Part shown: positions 33,488 through 42,204 of the stretch, piece after piece
How positions within the stretch are numbered: the first letter of the stretch is position 1
Layout of the letters: the number at the start of each line of letters is the position of its first letter
Source: AG-12 sp035531535
GTDB taxonomy: Bacteria > Chloroflexota > Dormibacteria > Aeolococcales > Bog-877
Assembly (NCBI GenBank): GCA_035531535.1
Contig: DATKSV010000164.1
Coordinates: 1-64,000 of the forward strand
DNA length: 64,000 nt
Direction of reading: 5' to 3'
The notes under the pieces: generated by a model
Told to the model about the DNA's origin: nothing
The model's input: only the letters and a program-made list of their open reading frames with translations
Database searches by the model: none
Program-made: the position numbers and the translations under genes

Positions 33488-35278
33488 TCACGTGGGGCCC
33501 GGAGCCGAGCCCCCCGCCTTGGGTGCCAAGCGCAGCCCCACCTCGGCCAGCTGCTCGGGAGCCACCGGAGTGGGCGACCCGGTCATGGGATCGGCCCCGG
33601 TCTGAGTCTTGGGAAAGGCAATCACCTCGCGAATTGAGTTCTCGCCCAGTCCCAGCATCACCATTCGGTCGATGCCGGCGGCGAAGCCTCCGTGAGGAGG
33701 CGGCCCGAAGCGAAAGGCGGTCAGCAGGAAGCCGAACTTGGTCTCCGCCTCCGCCAAGGTCATCCCCAGAGCCTCAAAGATCGCTGCCTGGTGCTCCGGC
33801 CGGGTAATCCGAAGCGACCCACTGCCCAGTTCCACCCCGTTGCAGACGATGTCGTAGGCGCGCGATCGCACCCGCTCGGGGGCCGTCTTCACCAGCGGCC
33901 AGTCGTCCGGGTGGGGCTGGGTGAAGGGATGGTGCACAGCCCTGATCCTGCCGTTCTCGGGGTCCTTCTCAAAGAGGGGGAACTCGGTCACCCAGAGGAA
34001 ATCGAACTGCCCCTCAGGGATCCACCCGAAACGGCGGGCGGCATGCAGGCGCACCGCCCCCAGGGCGGTCGCCGCCACCCGCTGAGTACCCGCGGTGAAG
34101 CAGACGCAGTCGCCGTCGACGACCCCCAGAGCTGCCGTCAACTGGGCTAGCTCGGGCGCGGCCAGGAACTTGGCGATCGAGCCCTCATAGTCGCCGCCCC
34201 GGCGCCACAGATAGGCCAAACCCTGGGACCCGTAGGTGCGGGCCACCTGCTGCCACTCCCCCTCCAGCTCACCCCTGCTCAGCTCCCCGCCGCCGGGGAC
34301 GCGGAGCGCCTCGACAACCCCACCGGCGGCGATGGCGCTGGCGAATACACGGAACTGGGAATGCTCAAAGATCGCGGACACGTCGGTCAGCTCGTGCCCG
34401 AACCGGGTGTCCGGCTTGTCCGATCCGTAGCGCCGCATCGCGTCCGCATAGGGCAGCCGGGGCCACGGGGTCGGCAGCACCATACCGAACGCTGACTCCC
34501 AGGCCCGCGAGATCATGGTCTCCAGCACCTCGAAGATGTCCTCCTCGTCCACGAAGGACATCTCCAGGTCGAGCTGAGTGAACTCGAATTGGCGGTCGGC
34601 CCGCAGGTCCTCGTCGCGCCAGCAACGGGCGATCTGCAAGTAGCGATCAAAACCCCCCACCATGGACAGCTGCTTGTAGAGCTGGGGCGACTGGGGCAGC
34701 GCCCACACGTGCCCTGGCCAGAGTCGGCTGGGCACGATAAAGTCGCGAGCCCCCTCTGGGGTGCTGGGGATCATGGTCGGAGTCTCGATCTCGGTGAAGC
34801 CCAGCTCGTCGCCGACGTCGCGCAGGGTCTTGACGAAGCGGTGGCGGGCGCGCAGGTTGCGCTGCATCCGGGGCCGGCGCAGATCGAGGTATCGGTATTG
34901 CAGCCGCACCCGCTCCTCCGCCAGCGCATCGTCGGCGACCCCCATCGGCATGGCATCGGCCTGAGCCAGGACCTCGCAGCTCTCGACCGTCACCTCGATC
35001 TCCCCGGTCGGGAGGTTGGGGTTCTCGTTGCCGGCGGGCCGGCGTCCCACCGTGCCCTCCACCCGCAGCACCCACTCCAATCGCGCACGCTCGGCCACGC
35101 GCTGGGCCTCACCGGAATGGATCGGGTTGAAGACCAGCTGGACCAGTCCTGTGTGATCCCGCAGGTCCAGGAAGGTCAGCCCGCCATGGTCGCGACGATG
35201 GTTCACCCAACCGGCCAGGATGACTCGCCGGCCCTGGTCGGCGCCGGTCACGGTGCCGCACATTCGTCTGCCTCTCAA
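33488..35278 (-). CDS. aspS: Aspartyl-tRNA synthetase (bacterial type)
   Basis: A 596-aa class IIb enzyme: OB-fold anticodon domain (RRMCGTVTGADQGRRVILAG), catalytic core with FTQLDLEMSFVDEEDIFEV and the GAD insertion, and the C-terminal motif 3 FGPPPHGGFAAGIDRMVMLG. The start TTG at 35278 lies 7 nt after GGAG. It gives an N-terminus aligning with the usual MLRTHxCG. The ATG at 35263 is an alternative. It follows hisS by 16 nt. Discriminating versus non-discriminating specificity cannot be judged here. Confidence 0.96.
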   Translation of the reverse strand: MRGRRMCGTVTGADQGRRVILAGWVNHRRDHGGLTFLDLRDHTGLVQLVFNPIHSGEAQRVAERARLEWVLRVEGTVGRRPAGNENPNLPTGEIEVTVESCEVLAQADAMPMGVADDALAEERVRLQYRYLDLRRPRMQRNLRARHRFVKTLRDVGDELGFTEIETPTMIPSTPEGARDFIVPSRLWPGHVWALPQSPQLYKQLSMVGGFDRYLQIARCWRDEDLRADRQFEFTQLDLEMSFVDEEDIFEVLETMISRAWESAFGMVLPTPWPRLPYADAMRRYGSDKPDTRFGHELTDVSAIFEHSQFRVFASAIAAGGVVEALRVPGGGELSRGELEGEWQQVARTYGSQGLAYLWRRGGDYEGSIAKFLAAPELAQLTAALGVVDGDCVCFTAGTQRVAATALGAVRLHAARRFGWIPEGQFDFLWVTEFPLFEKDPENGRIRAVHHPFTQPHPDDWPLVKTAPERVRSRAYDIVCNGVELGSGSLRITRPEHQAAIFEALGMTLAEAETKFGFLLTAFRFGPPPHGGFAAGIDRMVMLGLGENSIREVIAFPKTQTGADPMTGSPTPVAPEQLAEVGLRLAPKAGGSAPGPT

Positions 35279-35294
35279 GCCCACACTCCTTCCA

Positions 35295-36560
35295 TCAGTT
35301 CCAGGTCGGGAGCAGGGCCTGCAGCTGCTGCTCCAACTCACTCGCTGAGACCTCCGCCTGATGGCCGTCCCCAAGCCTTCGCACGGTGACCGTGCCCGCC
35401 GCCAGTTCGGCTTCTCCCAGAATCACCACCAGCGCCGCGCCGGAGCGCTCCGCCCCCCGCATCTTGGCCTTCAGGCTGCGCCGACCCGGATCGCAGATGA
35501 CTTCATGGCGGAGCGCCCGCAGCCGCTCCGCCAGAGCGATCACGGTGGCCGCAGCCGCCGGTTGGGCTGCCAGCAAGAAGACCACCGGTAGTTGCGGGCC
35601 GGCAGCCTCGGGGGCCAGCAGCACCACCCGTTCCAGGCCGGCGGCGAAGCCCACTCCAGGGGCAGCCGGGTAGCCCAAGAGCTCTGACAGGCCGTCATAG
35701 CGACCGCCCCCGAACAGTGAGTTCTGGGCGCCACGGAGATCCTCATGCCAGACCTCGAACGTGGTGCGGACGTAGTAGTCGAGTCCCCGCACCAGCCTGG
35801 GGTTAAGCGCAAACGGGATTCGGTAGGCCTCGAGCGCCACCAGGACTCGGTCAAAGGCCTCACGGCAGCTGGAGCAGAGGAAGTCGGTGGTCCGTGGAGC
35901 GCTGGCCAGCAGGTCCTCGCTGCCGAGCTCCTTGCTGTCGAGGATACGCAGCGGATTGCGCCGCAGCCGCGCCTGGTCGAGTTCGGGGAGCTGCGCCAGA
36001 TGGGGCTCAAAGTGATCCAGCAGGGCCGCTCGGTAGGCGGGCCGGCACTCGCCGTCCCCGATGCTGTTCAATTGGAGGCTGGTGCCGGTTACTCCCAGGT
36101 CTGCCAGCCAGCGCCAGGCGAGCGCGATAACCTCGGCGTCCAGCTCGGGCTCGGTGTCACCCAAGACCTCCACGCCAAACTGGTTGAACTGGCGATAGCG
36201 GCCCCGGCCCGGTCGGTCATACCGGAACATGGGGCCGGCATAGGCGAGCCGGACCGGGAGCGAAGCCTGCCGCAGATCCGACTCCCAGAAAGCCCTCACC
36301 GCCGGCGCGGTTCCCTCGGGACGAAGGGTCAGCGACCGGCCGCCCCGATCGCTGAACGTGTACATCTCCCGATTGACCACATCAGTGGTGTCGCCAACCC
36401 CGCGGACGAAGAGCTCGGTGGCCTCGAACACGGGCGTCTCGATGCGCTGGTACCCGTACCGGCCAGCCAGCTCCATGCCAACTGCCACCGCTCTCTCCCG
36501 CGCCGCCAGCCGAGCCGGCAGCAGGTCGTCGGTTCCACGCGGCCGTGAGATGCCAGCCAT
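35295..36560 (-). CDS. hisS: Histidyl-tRNA synthetase
   Basis: A 421-aa class II enzyme. It starts SRPRGTDDLLPARLAARERA. Motif 2 is in LRPEGTAPAVRAFWESDL and PMFRYDRPGRGRYRQFNQFG. The histidine motif RGLDYYVRTTFEVWH comes later, and motif 3 is PGVGFAAGLERVVLL. The C-terminal anticodon domain ends near LQALLPTWN. It is adjacent to aspS, a common hisS-aspS pairing. Confidence 0.97.
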   Translation of the reverse strand: MAGISRPRGTDDLLPARLAARERAVAVGMELAGRYGYQRIETPVFEATELFVRGVGDTTDVVNREMYTFSDRGGRSLTLRPEGTAPAVRAFWESDLRQASLPVRLAYAGPMFRYDRPGRGRYRQFNQFGVEVLGDTEPELDAEVIALAWRWLADLGVTGTSLQLNSIGDGECRPAYRAALLDHFEPHLAQLPELDQARLRRNPLRILDSKELGSEDLLASAPRTTDFLCSSCREAFDRVLVALEAYRIPFALNPRLVRGLDYYVRTTFEVWHEDLRGAQNSLFGGGRYDGLSELLGYPAAPGVGFAAGLERVVLLAPEAAGPQLPVVFLLAAQPAAAATVIALAERLRALRHEVICDPGRRSLKAKMRGAERSGAALVVILGEAELAAGTVTVRRLGDGHQAEVSASELEQQLQALLPTWN

Positions 36561-36625
36561 TGCTTTGGCAGTTTAAGGCCGCGCCGGCGGCCGGCTCCTG
36601 GCGCGCCCCGGCGGGGAGCGCGCAG

Positions 36626-38785
36626 TCAGCCCACCTCGCGGGTCACCTGTTGCACGTCCCTGACCCCCTCCAGCCGTTCCAGCAGGCGGCTCAGCTCGGT
36701 CAGGCTGCTCACCTCCACCACGGTCGATATCACCGCCGTGTGGTCGCCCTCCACCTCGACCGCCGCACCGCTGAGATTCACCTTGCTCTCGGCGATGGCG
36801 GTGGCGACGTCACGAAGCAGGCCGGTGCGGTCGCGGCCCTCGATGCGCAGCCGCACCGGGTAGACCTGGCGGCTGTCGGCGTCCCACTCCACCTCCACGA
36901 TCCGGCGCGGATCCCCAGCGTGCCTGATGTTCACGCACTCGTCCCGATGCACCGTGACCCCCCGGCCCCTGGTCACGTAGCCGCGGATCGGCTCCCCTGG
37001 GACCGGCTTGCAGCAGCGGGCGATGTTGGTCAGCAGGTCGCCCAGACCGGAGACGCGGACGCCGCCGCTGGGGGTCGGCCGCGACACCAGGGGGATGCTG
37101 GGTGCGGAGGCGGACTGGCCGACCGCGGCCTCCTCGCCGGCCGCCCAGCGGAGCACCACGGTGCGAGCGGCAATCTCCCCGTAACCGATGGCCGCAAAGA
37201 AGTCGGTCAGGTCGGGGATCCGAAACTCCCGGCCCAGCTCCTGCAGGCGGGTGGGTGGGATCGCGGACAGCTGCGAGCCCCGCATTCGGCGCAGCTCGCG
37301 GTCCAGGAGCTCCTTGCCCCGGGTGACGTTCTCCTCCCGGCGCTCCCTTTTGAACCATTGCCGAATCTTCTCCCGGGCACTGCTCGTCTTGGCGAAGTTC
37401 AGCCAATCTCGGCTGGGACCGTGGCGCTCCGACCGGGTGGTCAGCACCTCGACTATGTCGCCGTTCTGGAGGCGATAGTCCAGAGGCACCATTCGAGAGT
37501 TGGCCTTCGCGCCGAGACACCGGTGGCCCACGTCGGTGTGGATCCGGTAAGCAAAATCGATGGCGGTGGAGCCCGAAGGCAGGGAGAGAACGTCGCCCTT
37601 GGGAGTGAAGACGAAGACCTCGTCCTGGAACACGTCCAGCTTGACGTGCTCAACAAAGCTCTCTGCGTCGAGCAGCTCCTTCTGCCACTCCAGCAGAGAT
37701 CGGAGCCAGCCGAACCCCTGGTCCAACCGGTGGTTGGCCTGGGTGCCCTCCTTGTAGTGCCAGTGGGCAGCAATGCCCTCCTCGGCGGTCCGGTGCATGT
37801 CCCAGGTCCTAATCTGGATCTCCACCGGCTCAGCCCCCTCGCCCACCACGGTCGTGTGGAGCGACTGATAGCCGTTGCCCTTGGGCATCGCGACGTAGTC
37901 CTTGAAGCGACCTGGGATCGGCTTCCACAGCGAGTGCACCACTCCGAGCGCCCCGTAGCAGCCTCGGATGTCGTCGCAGATGACCCGCAGCGCCACCAGA
38001 TCATAGATCTCGCCGATGGTCCTGCCGCCCTGTTGCATTTTGCGGAACACACTGGTGATGTTCTTGGGGCGGCCGACCACCTCGGCGGGGATTCCCGCCA
38101 GCTCCAGCTCCTCCCCGAGGCGCCGTCGCGCCTGGTCGAGGGCAGTCTCCCGCTGGCGGCGCTGGGAGAGGATCTCCTGCCGGACCCGCTCATAGTTCTC
38201 CTGGTCCAGGACCGAAAACGACAGGTCCTCCAGCTCGGCCTTCATCTGCCACATCCCGAGCCGGTGCGCCAGGGGCGCGTAGATGTCCATCGTCTCCTGG
38301 GCAATTCGGCGCTGGCGTTCCTCTGGGAGCGCCGCGATCGTGCGCATGTTGTGGAGCCGGTCGGCGAGCTTGATCAGGACGACCCGCAGGTCCTCGGCCA
38401 TCGCGATCAGCATTTTGCGGATGTTCTCGGCCTGGATCTGGGCCTGCGAGTGAAGTTTGATCCGGCCCAGCTTGGTGACTCCCTCCACCAGCTTTTCGAC
38501 CGTGCTGCCAAACTCGGCCCGTATCTCCTCTGAGGTGACCGCCGTGTCCTCCACCACATCGTGGAGCAGAGCCGCCGCCAAGGCATCGGTGTCGAGGCGC
38601 ATCTCCGCCAGCAGCTTGGTGACCGCCAGCGGGTGGCTCAGGTAGGGCTCCCCAGAGAGCCGCTTCTGACCCTCGTGAGCCTGCTCGGCAACCAGATAGG
38701 CGCGGCGCAGGAGCGCGACGTCGTCCTCGCCCAGGTAGGCGAGCGCCGGCAGCAGATCAGCGAATTGGAGTCCCAATTCAGTCAT
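36626..38785 (-). CDS. rel: Bifunctional (p)ppGpp synthetase/hydrolase
   Basis: A 719-aa Rel/SpoT-type stringent-response enzyme. The N-terminal HD hydrolase has LAAALLHDVVEDTAVTSEEI and LADRLHNMRTI. The synthetase has GRFKDYVAMPKGNGYQSLHT; its RFKD agrees with the RxKD loop of bifunctional Rel enzymes rather than synthetase-only RelA. TGS (VFTPKGDVLSLPSGSTAIDF), zinc-finger/helical (CCKPVPGEPIRGYVTRGRG) and C-terminal ACT domains follow. It lies between ctaB and hisS. Confidence 0.96.
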   Translation of the reverse strand: MTELGLQFADLLPALAYLGEDDVALLRRAYLVAEQAHEGQKRLSGEPYLSHPLAVTKLLAEMRLDTDALAAALLHDVVEDTAVTSEEIRAEFGSTVEKLVEGVTKLGRIKLHSQAQIQAENIRKMLIAMAEDLRVVLIKLADRLHNMRTIAALPEERQRRIAQETMDIYAPLAHRLGMWQMKAELEDLSFSVLDQENYERVRQEILSQRRQRETALDQARRRLGEELELAGIPAEVVGRPKNITSVFRKMQQGGRTIGEIYDLVALRVICDDIRGCYGALGVVHSLWKPIPGRFKDYVAMPKGNGYQSLHTTVVGEGAEPVEIQIRTWDMHRTAEEGIAAHWHYKEGTQANHRLDQGFGWLRSLLEWQKELLDAESFVEHVKLDVFQDEVFVFTPKGDVLSLPSGSTAIDFAYRIHTDVGHRCLGAKANSRMVPLDYRLQNGDIVEVLTTRSERHGPSRDWLNFAKTSSAREKIRQWFKRERREENVTRGKELLDRELRRMRGSQLSAIPPTRLQELGREFRIPDLTDFFAAIGYGEIAARTVVLRWAAGEEAAVGQSASAPSIPLVSRPTPSGGVRVSGLGDLLTNIARCCKPVPGEPIRGYVTRGRGVTVHRDECVNIRHAGDPRRIVEVEWDADSRQVYPVRLRIEGRDRTGLLRDVATAIAESKVNLSGAAVEVEGDHTAVISTVVEVSSLTELSRLLERLEGVRDVQQVTREVG

Positions 38786-38864
38786 TCTAGTTCGAGGTCC
38801 TCAAACTCGAATTCAGGCACGACCCGCAGCGCCAGCCGAGCCTGGGCAGGATGGCCGGCCCGGC

Positions 38865-39818
38865 TCAGTGCGCCAGAGCCGCCACCAGCGCTGTGCCCAG
38901 GAAGAAGGCGAACAGGTACAGGATGGAAAACTGGAAGAGTCGGCGAGCCCAGCGCATCCCCTCGGTCTCCCGAAGCACCAGGAGGCTGAGCAAAAGGAAG
39001 GGTATCCCCAGACCTAGAGCCACCCCCAGCTCAGCCCACCCCAGCCAGAGGCCCAACGCGCAGGTGGCTGCCAGCATCACCATCCCATAGGCTAGGATTC
39101 CGGTCTTGGTCCGCCGCAGCCCGACGACAACCGGCCGCATCGGCACCGCAACTGCCTGATAGTCGCGCCGAATGATCAGAGAAAGAGCCCAGAAGTGGGG
39201 GGGAGTCCACAGGAAGATCACGGCGAACAGGGCGAGTCCCACGGGTCCTACGGTGTGGGTTACGGCAGCCCATCCGACCAACGGCGGAACCGCCCCGGCG
39301 GCACCGCCGATCACGATGTTCTCCTTGGTGGCTCGCTTCAACCAGAAGGTGTAGACGAAGACGTAGAAGGCGCCACCTGCCAGCGACAAGCCCGCCGCCA
39401 GAGGGTTGACGTACCAGATGAAGACCGCGAACCCCGCGGCGCTGAGGATGAGGCCGAAGCCGATCGCGCGGCCAGGGGAGATCCTCCCAGCCGGCACCGG
39501 GCGGTTACGGGTCCGGCCCATAACCGCATCGATATCCCGATCGAACCAGCAGTTGATGGCCGAGGCGCCGCCTGAGGCCAGGGCTCCTCCCACCAGGGCC
39601 GCCAGGCTGAGTTCCCAACCAGGCCAGCCACGAGCCGCTACCACCATCGCCAGAAATTCGGTGACCAAGAGCAGGCTCATGACCCCGGGCTTGGTAAGGC
39701 TTAGGTAGTCAGCCAGGGTTCCTCGGAGTGACGAGGAACGGGCCCCCGGCGCCGACCGGCCTGACATGGACTCAGGCAGAATCGGGTCGGCCACCCCAAT
39801 CGTGCCACCGTCAATCAT
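38865..39818 (-). CDS. ctaB: Protoheme IX farnesyltransferase
   Basis: UbiA-family membrane prenyltransferase making heme O for cytochrome oxidase. The 317-aa protein has about nine helices and both Asp-rich motifs. The first is INCWFDRDIDAVMGRTRNRP; the second region contains VIFLWTPPHFWALSLIIRRD. It starts with YLSLTKPGVMSLLLVTEF. No oxidase subunit genes are in the window. It implies aerobic respiration. Confidence 0.94.
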   Translation of the reverse strand: MIDGGTIGVADPILPESMSGRSAPGARSSSLRGTLADYLSLTKPGVMSLLLVTEFLAMVVAARGWPGWELSLAALVGGALASGGASAINCWFDRDIDAVMGRTRNRPVPAGRISPGRAIGFGLILSAAGFAVFIWYVNPLAAGLSLAGGAFYVFVYTFWLKRATKENIVIGGAAGAVPPLVGWAAVTHTVGPVGLALFAVIFLWTPPHFWALSLIIRRDYQAVAVPMRPVVVGLRRTKTGILAYGMVMLAATCALGLWLGWAELGVALGLGIPFLLLSLLVLRETEGMRWARRLFQFSILYLFAFFLGTALVAALAH

Positions 39819-40198
39819 CGACCCCGCGATGTGGGCAACCTCCTACTGACTTCCTAACAGGACGCGAAACTGGCGCTCCAGCTCGCCCACACCCGCTGAA
39901 CGAATAGCTCAGATGATACGGCGGCCCATCTCCACGCGGCTTGGAGAAGACCTTGGAGACGCTGCCACCGCCACGGCCTGACACCTGGCTTGGAGCAGCC
40001 AGGGCACGAACGTTCCCGGGGACCGGCTGCCCAAGGGCGTGGCGCCATGAGCCATGGCACCTTTGCTGTGACCCAGAAATGAACATCGAGCCTCACCCCC
40101 CGCCCCAGAGGAATGAACGAGACGCTGGCAGAGCCAGACCAGCAGCAGCTAATGGGCCGGAGTCAACCCCGGGGCGCTAGCGTCCGCCTGGGGGCCAG
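39819..40198. other. Intergenic region, no gene seen
   Basis: 380 nt between ctaB and the PRC-barrel gene. Short ORFs in several frames lack any protein-like character. Two GCTAGC palindromes (40176-40181 and 40198-40203) flank 16 nt next to the end of the PRC gene and might fold as a weak terminator. Nothing else is recognisable. Confidence 0.4.
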
Positions 40199-40552
40199 CT
40201 AGCGGCGCACCAGCCTCCTCCCGCTCTCTGTGGCAGCCGGTTGATACTCAAGGCCGTAGTACTTGAACACCCGCTCCTCGTCAGTCGGGGAGAGTTCACC
40301 GCCCGGTTCAAGCTGCGGCGCGTTGCTGACCTCGGTCTTGTACCGGGCCACCTCCAGGTAGCCCTGGCCAAGAGACGCCTTCTCGGTGGGGACGAAAGTC
40401 AAGTGCTTCCCGAACAGCCCAGTGTGGACGGTCACAAACAGCGGCTCGTCCGTCTCGGCGTCGAAGTACACGTCCTCCAGCTTCCCGATCCGCGCTTGGT
40501 CAGGGTCGACCACCTCGCTGCCTTCCCACTGCCGAATATTCTCTAGTGCCAT
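40199..40552 (-). CDS. PRC-barrel domain protein
   Basis: A 117-aa soluble protein starting MALENIRQWEGSEVVDPDQA, then RIGKLEDVYFDAETDEPLFV and a later LTFVPTEKASLGQGYLEVA. This matches the PRC-barrel fold (about residues 10-80) with a short C-terminal tail. PRC barrels occur in RimM, photosynthetic H subunits and many stress-associated small proteins. It may be cotranscribed with the small membrane protein upstream (143-nt gap). Confidence 0.85.
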   Translation of the reverse strand: MALENIRQWEGSEVVDPDQARIGKLEDVYFDAETDEPLFVTVHTGLFGKHLTFVPTEKASLGQGYLEVARYKTEVSNAPQLEPGGELSPTDEERVFKYYGLEYQPAATESGRRLVRR

Positions 40553-40694
40553 GATGCTCAATCTCCCTCCTCAGGCCAGATCCTCCAGCCGCCAGCGTAG
40601 AGCGTAAGCCAGCCACCAGTAGACGATAGCGTGGCGGCCGGCAGAGAGCGAGCCAACGGGAGCCCCTCCAGATCAGCGGCGCCCGGGCGGTGCC

Positions 40695-40850
40695 TCAGAA
40701 GTAGTGACGACGCCCACCTACGGAATGCCCCATGCTGCCCATGACCCAGAGAGCGAGTCCGATCAAGAGCAGGATCACCCCGATGGTCCAGAGCAACGGA
40801 ATGCTCAAGACGAAACCTATGATGAGCAAGACCACTCCGAATACGATCAT
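40695..40850 (-). CDS. 51-aa membrane protein (DUF6131-like)
   Basis: The peptide starts MIVFGVVLLIIGFVLS, continues IPLLWTIGVILLLIGL, and ends in a basic GGRRHYF tail. Two hydrophobic helices with a Pro between them and a tail outside match the small DUF6131-type membrane proteins that I recall from actinobacteria. GGAGG lies 7 nt before the ATG, which is strong support for translation. It precedes the PRC-barrel gene. Confidence 0.75.
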   Translation of the reverse strand: MIVFGVVLLIIGFVLSIPLLWTIGVILLLIGLALWVMGSMGHSVGGRRHYF

Positions 40851-41049
40851 GTAGGTACCTCCATTTGAACCGCGCTGGCATGGCCAATGGCAGACCGGCT
40901 CGCCGACCGTGCCACGATCTACAGGTGTCTATCGCCCAGCCCGCTCAATAGTTACCTCGGAGCCCGACCGCGCAGTCTCGCGCCGCAAGCGCCTGGGCCG
41001 ACAATGGACTCTGCAACGCTCTAAACACGGAAGCGGCCCGGTGGGGCGC

Positions 41050-41535
41050 GACCCCGCGTGACCGCCACCCCCGAGCCACGTTCGACTACCTGGCCACCAG
41101 CGGAGGGAGGCCGGCCCACCAGAACCTTCACCTGATCGGCCCCGCGGGGACTGGGCAATCCCACTTGCTGGTGGGACCGAGCCGTGCCACTGCGGGTGCC
41201 CATCACCCGTTCCCCACCGCCGCCACGGTGAGTACCCTCTGCTGGCGCGGGCGGCCAACTCCAGGGGCAAAGTCACCGATCAACTCCTGCTGTCCTGACC
41301 GGGCATCGGGATGGGCTTGGCTTCGCTCATCTCGACCGGACCAGCTCCCGAACCAGGTTCCGGTTCGTGGCCGCCGCCCAGCAGTGGCGCGGCATGACGG
41401 GTCCCAGCCACGGGCCATTTGGCCAGGCGGGGCACTTGCTGTCCGAGCCGACGAACGCCGTCTCCATGATGGACCCTGCCCCGTTATCCCACGCTCATTG
41501 TCACCGGCGCCACTTCGTCTCGGGTCCGGCCGGCC
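41050..41535 (+). pseudogene. Degraded istB (IS21-family helper ATPase) remnant
   Basis: A plus-strand translation reads NLHLIGPAGTGQSHLLVG, a decayed Walker A (normally GPAGTGKSH), then TAATVSTLCWRG, matching the family's TAADLVETLYRG. A later frame keeps FRFVAAA-like DNA, followed by the region SEPTNAVSMMD and SHAHCHRRH, matching the end TTAVSLLDRLLHHA. Several frameshifts and stops separate these pieces. The IS21 istA gene and element ends are not visible. The match is from memory of the family. Confidence 0.7.
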
Positions 41536-41766
41536 CATACCACAGACGCGCCTGCCCAGCTCCCTACCAGTCCCGAACCAGTGCGGGCCCCTGGAGTGGC
41601 CCTATGGGAATAGACAGGTACAGGGCTGGACTAACCTCAGTGGATAGGTCGTAGTCGTAGCGGGGATGGCGGTCCGTCCTTCCGGGGCAACTCCAGCTCG
41701 CCCGTGCGGCGCTTGGCCCGGATGGCTAACTCGGCAGCTTGGCCCTCAGCCGGGCCTCAGCGAGTC

Positions 41767-41808
41767 TGACGCCAACTCGCCGGATTTGACGCCAACCTTG
41801 ACGCCAAC
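41767..41808 (+). repeat. Three direct repeats TGACGCCAAC just outside the element
   Basis: Exact copies at 41767-41776, 41787-41796 and 41799-41808. They end 49 nt before the left tRNA-derived repeat. Their distance from the att core is like that of the TGGGGTCA repeats near the right end, so they may be arm-type sites or the 3' end of an earlier, lost integrase gene. Confidence 0.6.
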
Positions 41809-41857
41809 CGGAATGAATCGAAGTGGGGTTCAGCGGCACTAGCTGAGTTCAGATTAG

Positions 41858-41901
41858 GGAGCCGACGGTCAGATTCGAACTGACGGCCAGCTGTTTACAA
41901 A
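41858..41901. repeat. Left attachment-site copy (tRNA-Thr 3' fragment)
   Basis: A 44-bp stretch identical to 47754-47797 and in the same orientation. It covers the 3' half of tRNA-Thr from the anticodon loop to the discriminator base and two bases of CCA. It is not a functional tRNA because the 5' half is missing. This is the displaced end produced by site-specific integration into the tRNA gene. Confidence 0.88.
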
Positions 41902-42007
41902 TCCGAAAACAACTGTTCGCCAGCGTGCGTCAGCGACCATTCCGAACTCAAATCGGGAGCGCGAACAGCCCGGGTGTTCGCCTATGACCGCCTATGACCG
42001 CCCCAGC

Positions 42008-42027
42008 TGGGGTCAAAAATGGGGTCA
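42008..42027 (+). repeat. TGGGGTCA direct repeat pair near the left end (candidate arm sites)
   Basis: TGGGGTCA at 42008-42015 and 42020-42027, about 107 nt inside the left att copy. The same octamer pair occurs at 47676-47696 near the right end, and a single copy is at 46215-46222. This distribution fits arm-type binding sites of the integrase. A preceding tandem CCTATGACCG (41981-42000) is also present. Confidence 0.5.
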
Positions 42028-42084
42028 GCCGCGTCCTGATACATCCCACCTGCTGGCCATCTGTAGAGACACTGCCCAAGTCCG

Positions 42085-42152
42085 AGACCGTTGGTCTTGA
42101 GGTCCGCACCACTGGAGTGGTCCGTAGCGTGTCGACGGGGCACTGGAGTGCC
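42085..42152. promoter_or_regulatory. Cluster of palindromes, candidate operator or directionality sites
   Basis: AGACC-GTT-GGTCT at 42085-42097, CCACTGGAGTGG at 42109-42120, and GGCACTGGAGTGCC at 42139-42152. The last two share the core CACTGGAGTG and their centres are 31 bp apart, close to three helical turns. They lie between the left att site and the end of the antitoxin gene. The binding protein is unknown. Confidence 0.45.
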
Positions 42153-42204
42153 GAGCGGGCTGGCACGTCCAACCTTCCGCGCATGGGTCCCCTCGAACGC
42201 CCGA

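Noticed and set aside
36545..38533. 662-codon plus-strand ORF opposite rel
   Set aside because: Antisense shadow; the minus-strand Rel protein has every expected domain.
39941..40180. Plus-strand ORF in the ctaB-PRC gap
   Set aside because: Pro/Arg-rich, no Shine-Dalgarno, no family resemblance.
40176..40203. GCTAGC pair as an intrinsic terminator
   Set aside because: Each GCTAGC is itself palindromic and no T-run follows, so evidence for termination is weak.
40929..41276. Minus-strand ORF over the istB remnant
   Set aside because: It is the reverse frame of the degraded istB DNA and is Gly/Arg-rich.
41981..42000. Tandem CCTATGACCG as a possible repeat array
   Set aside because: Only two units; too short to call a CRISPR or satellite. 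No CRISPR-like repeat-spacer array was seen anywhere in the window.
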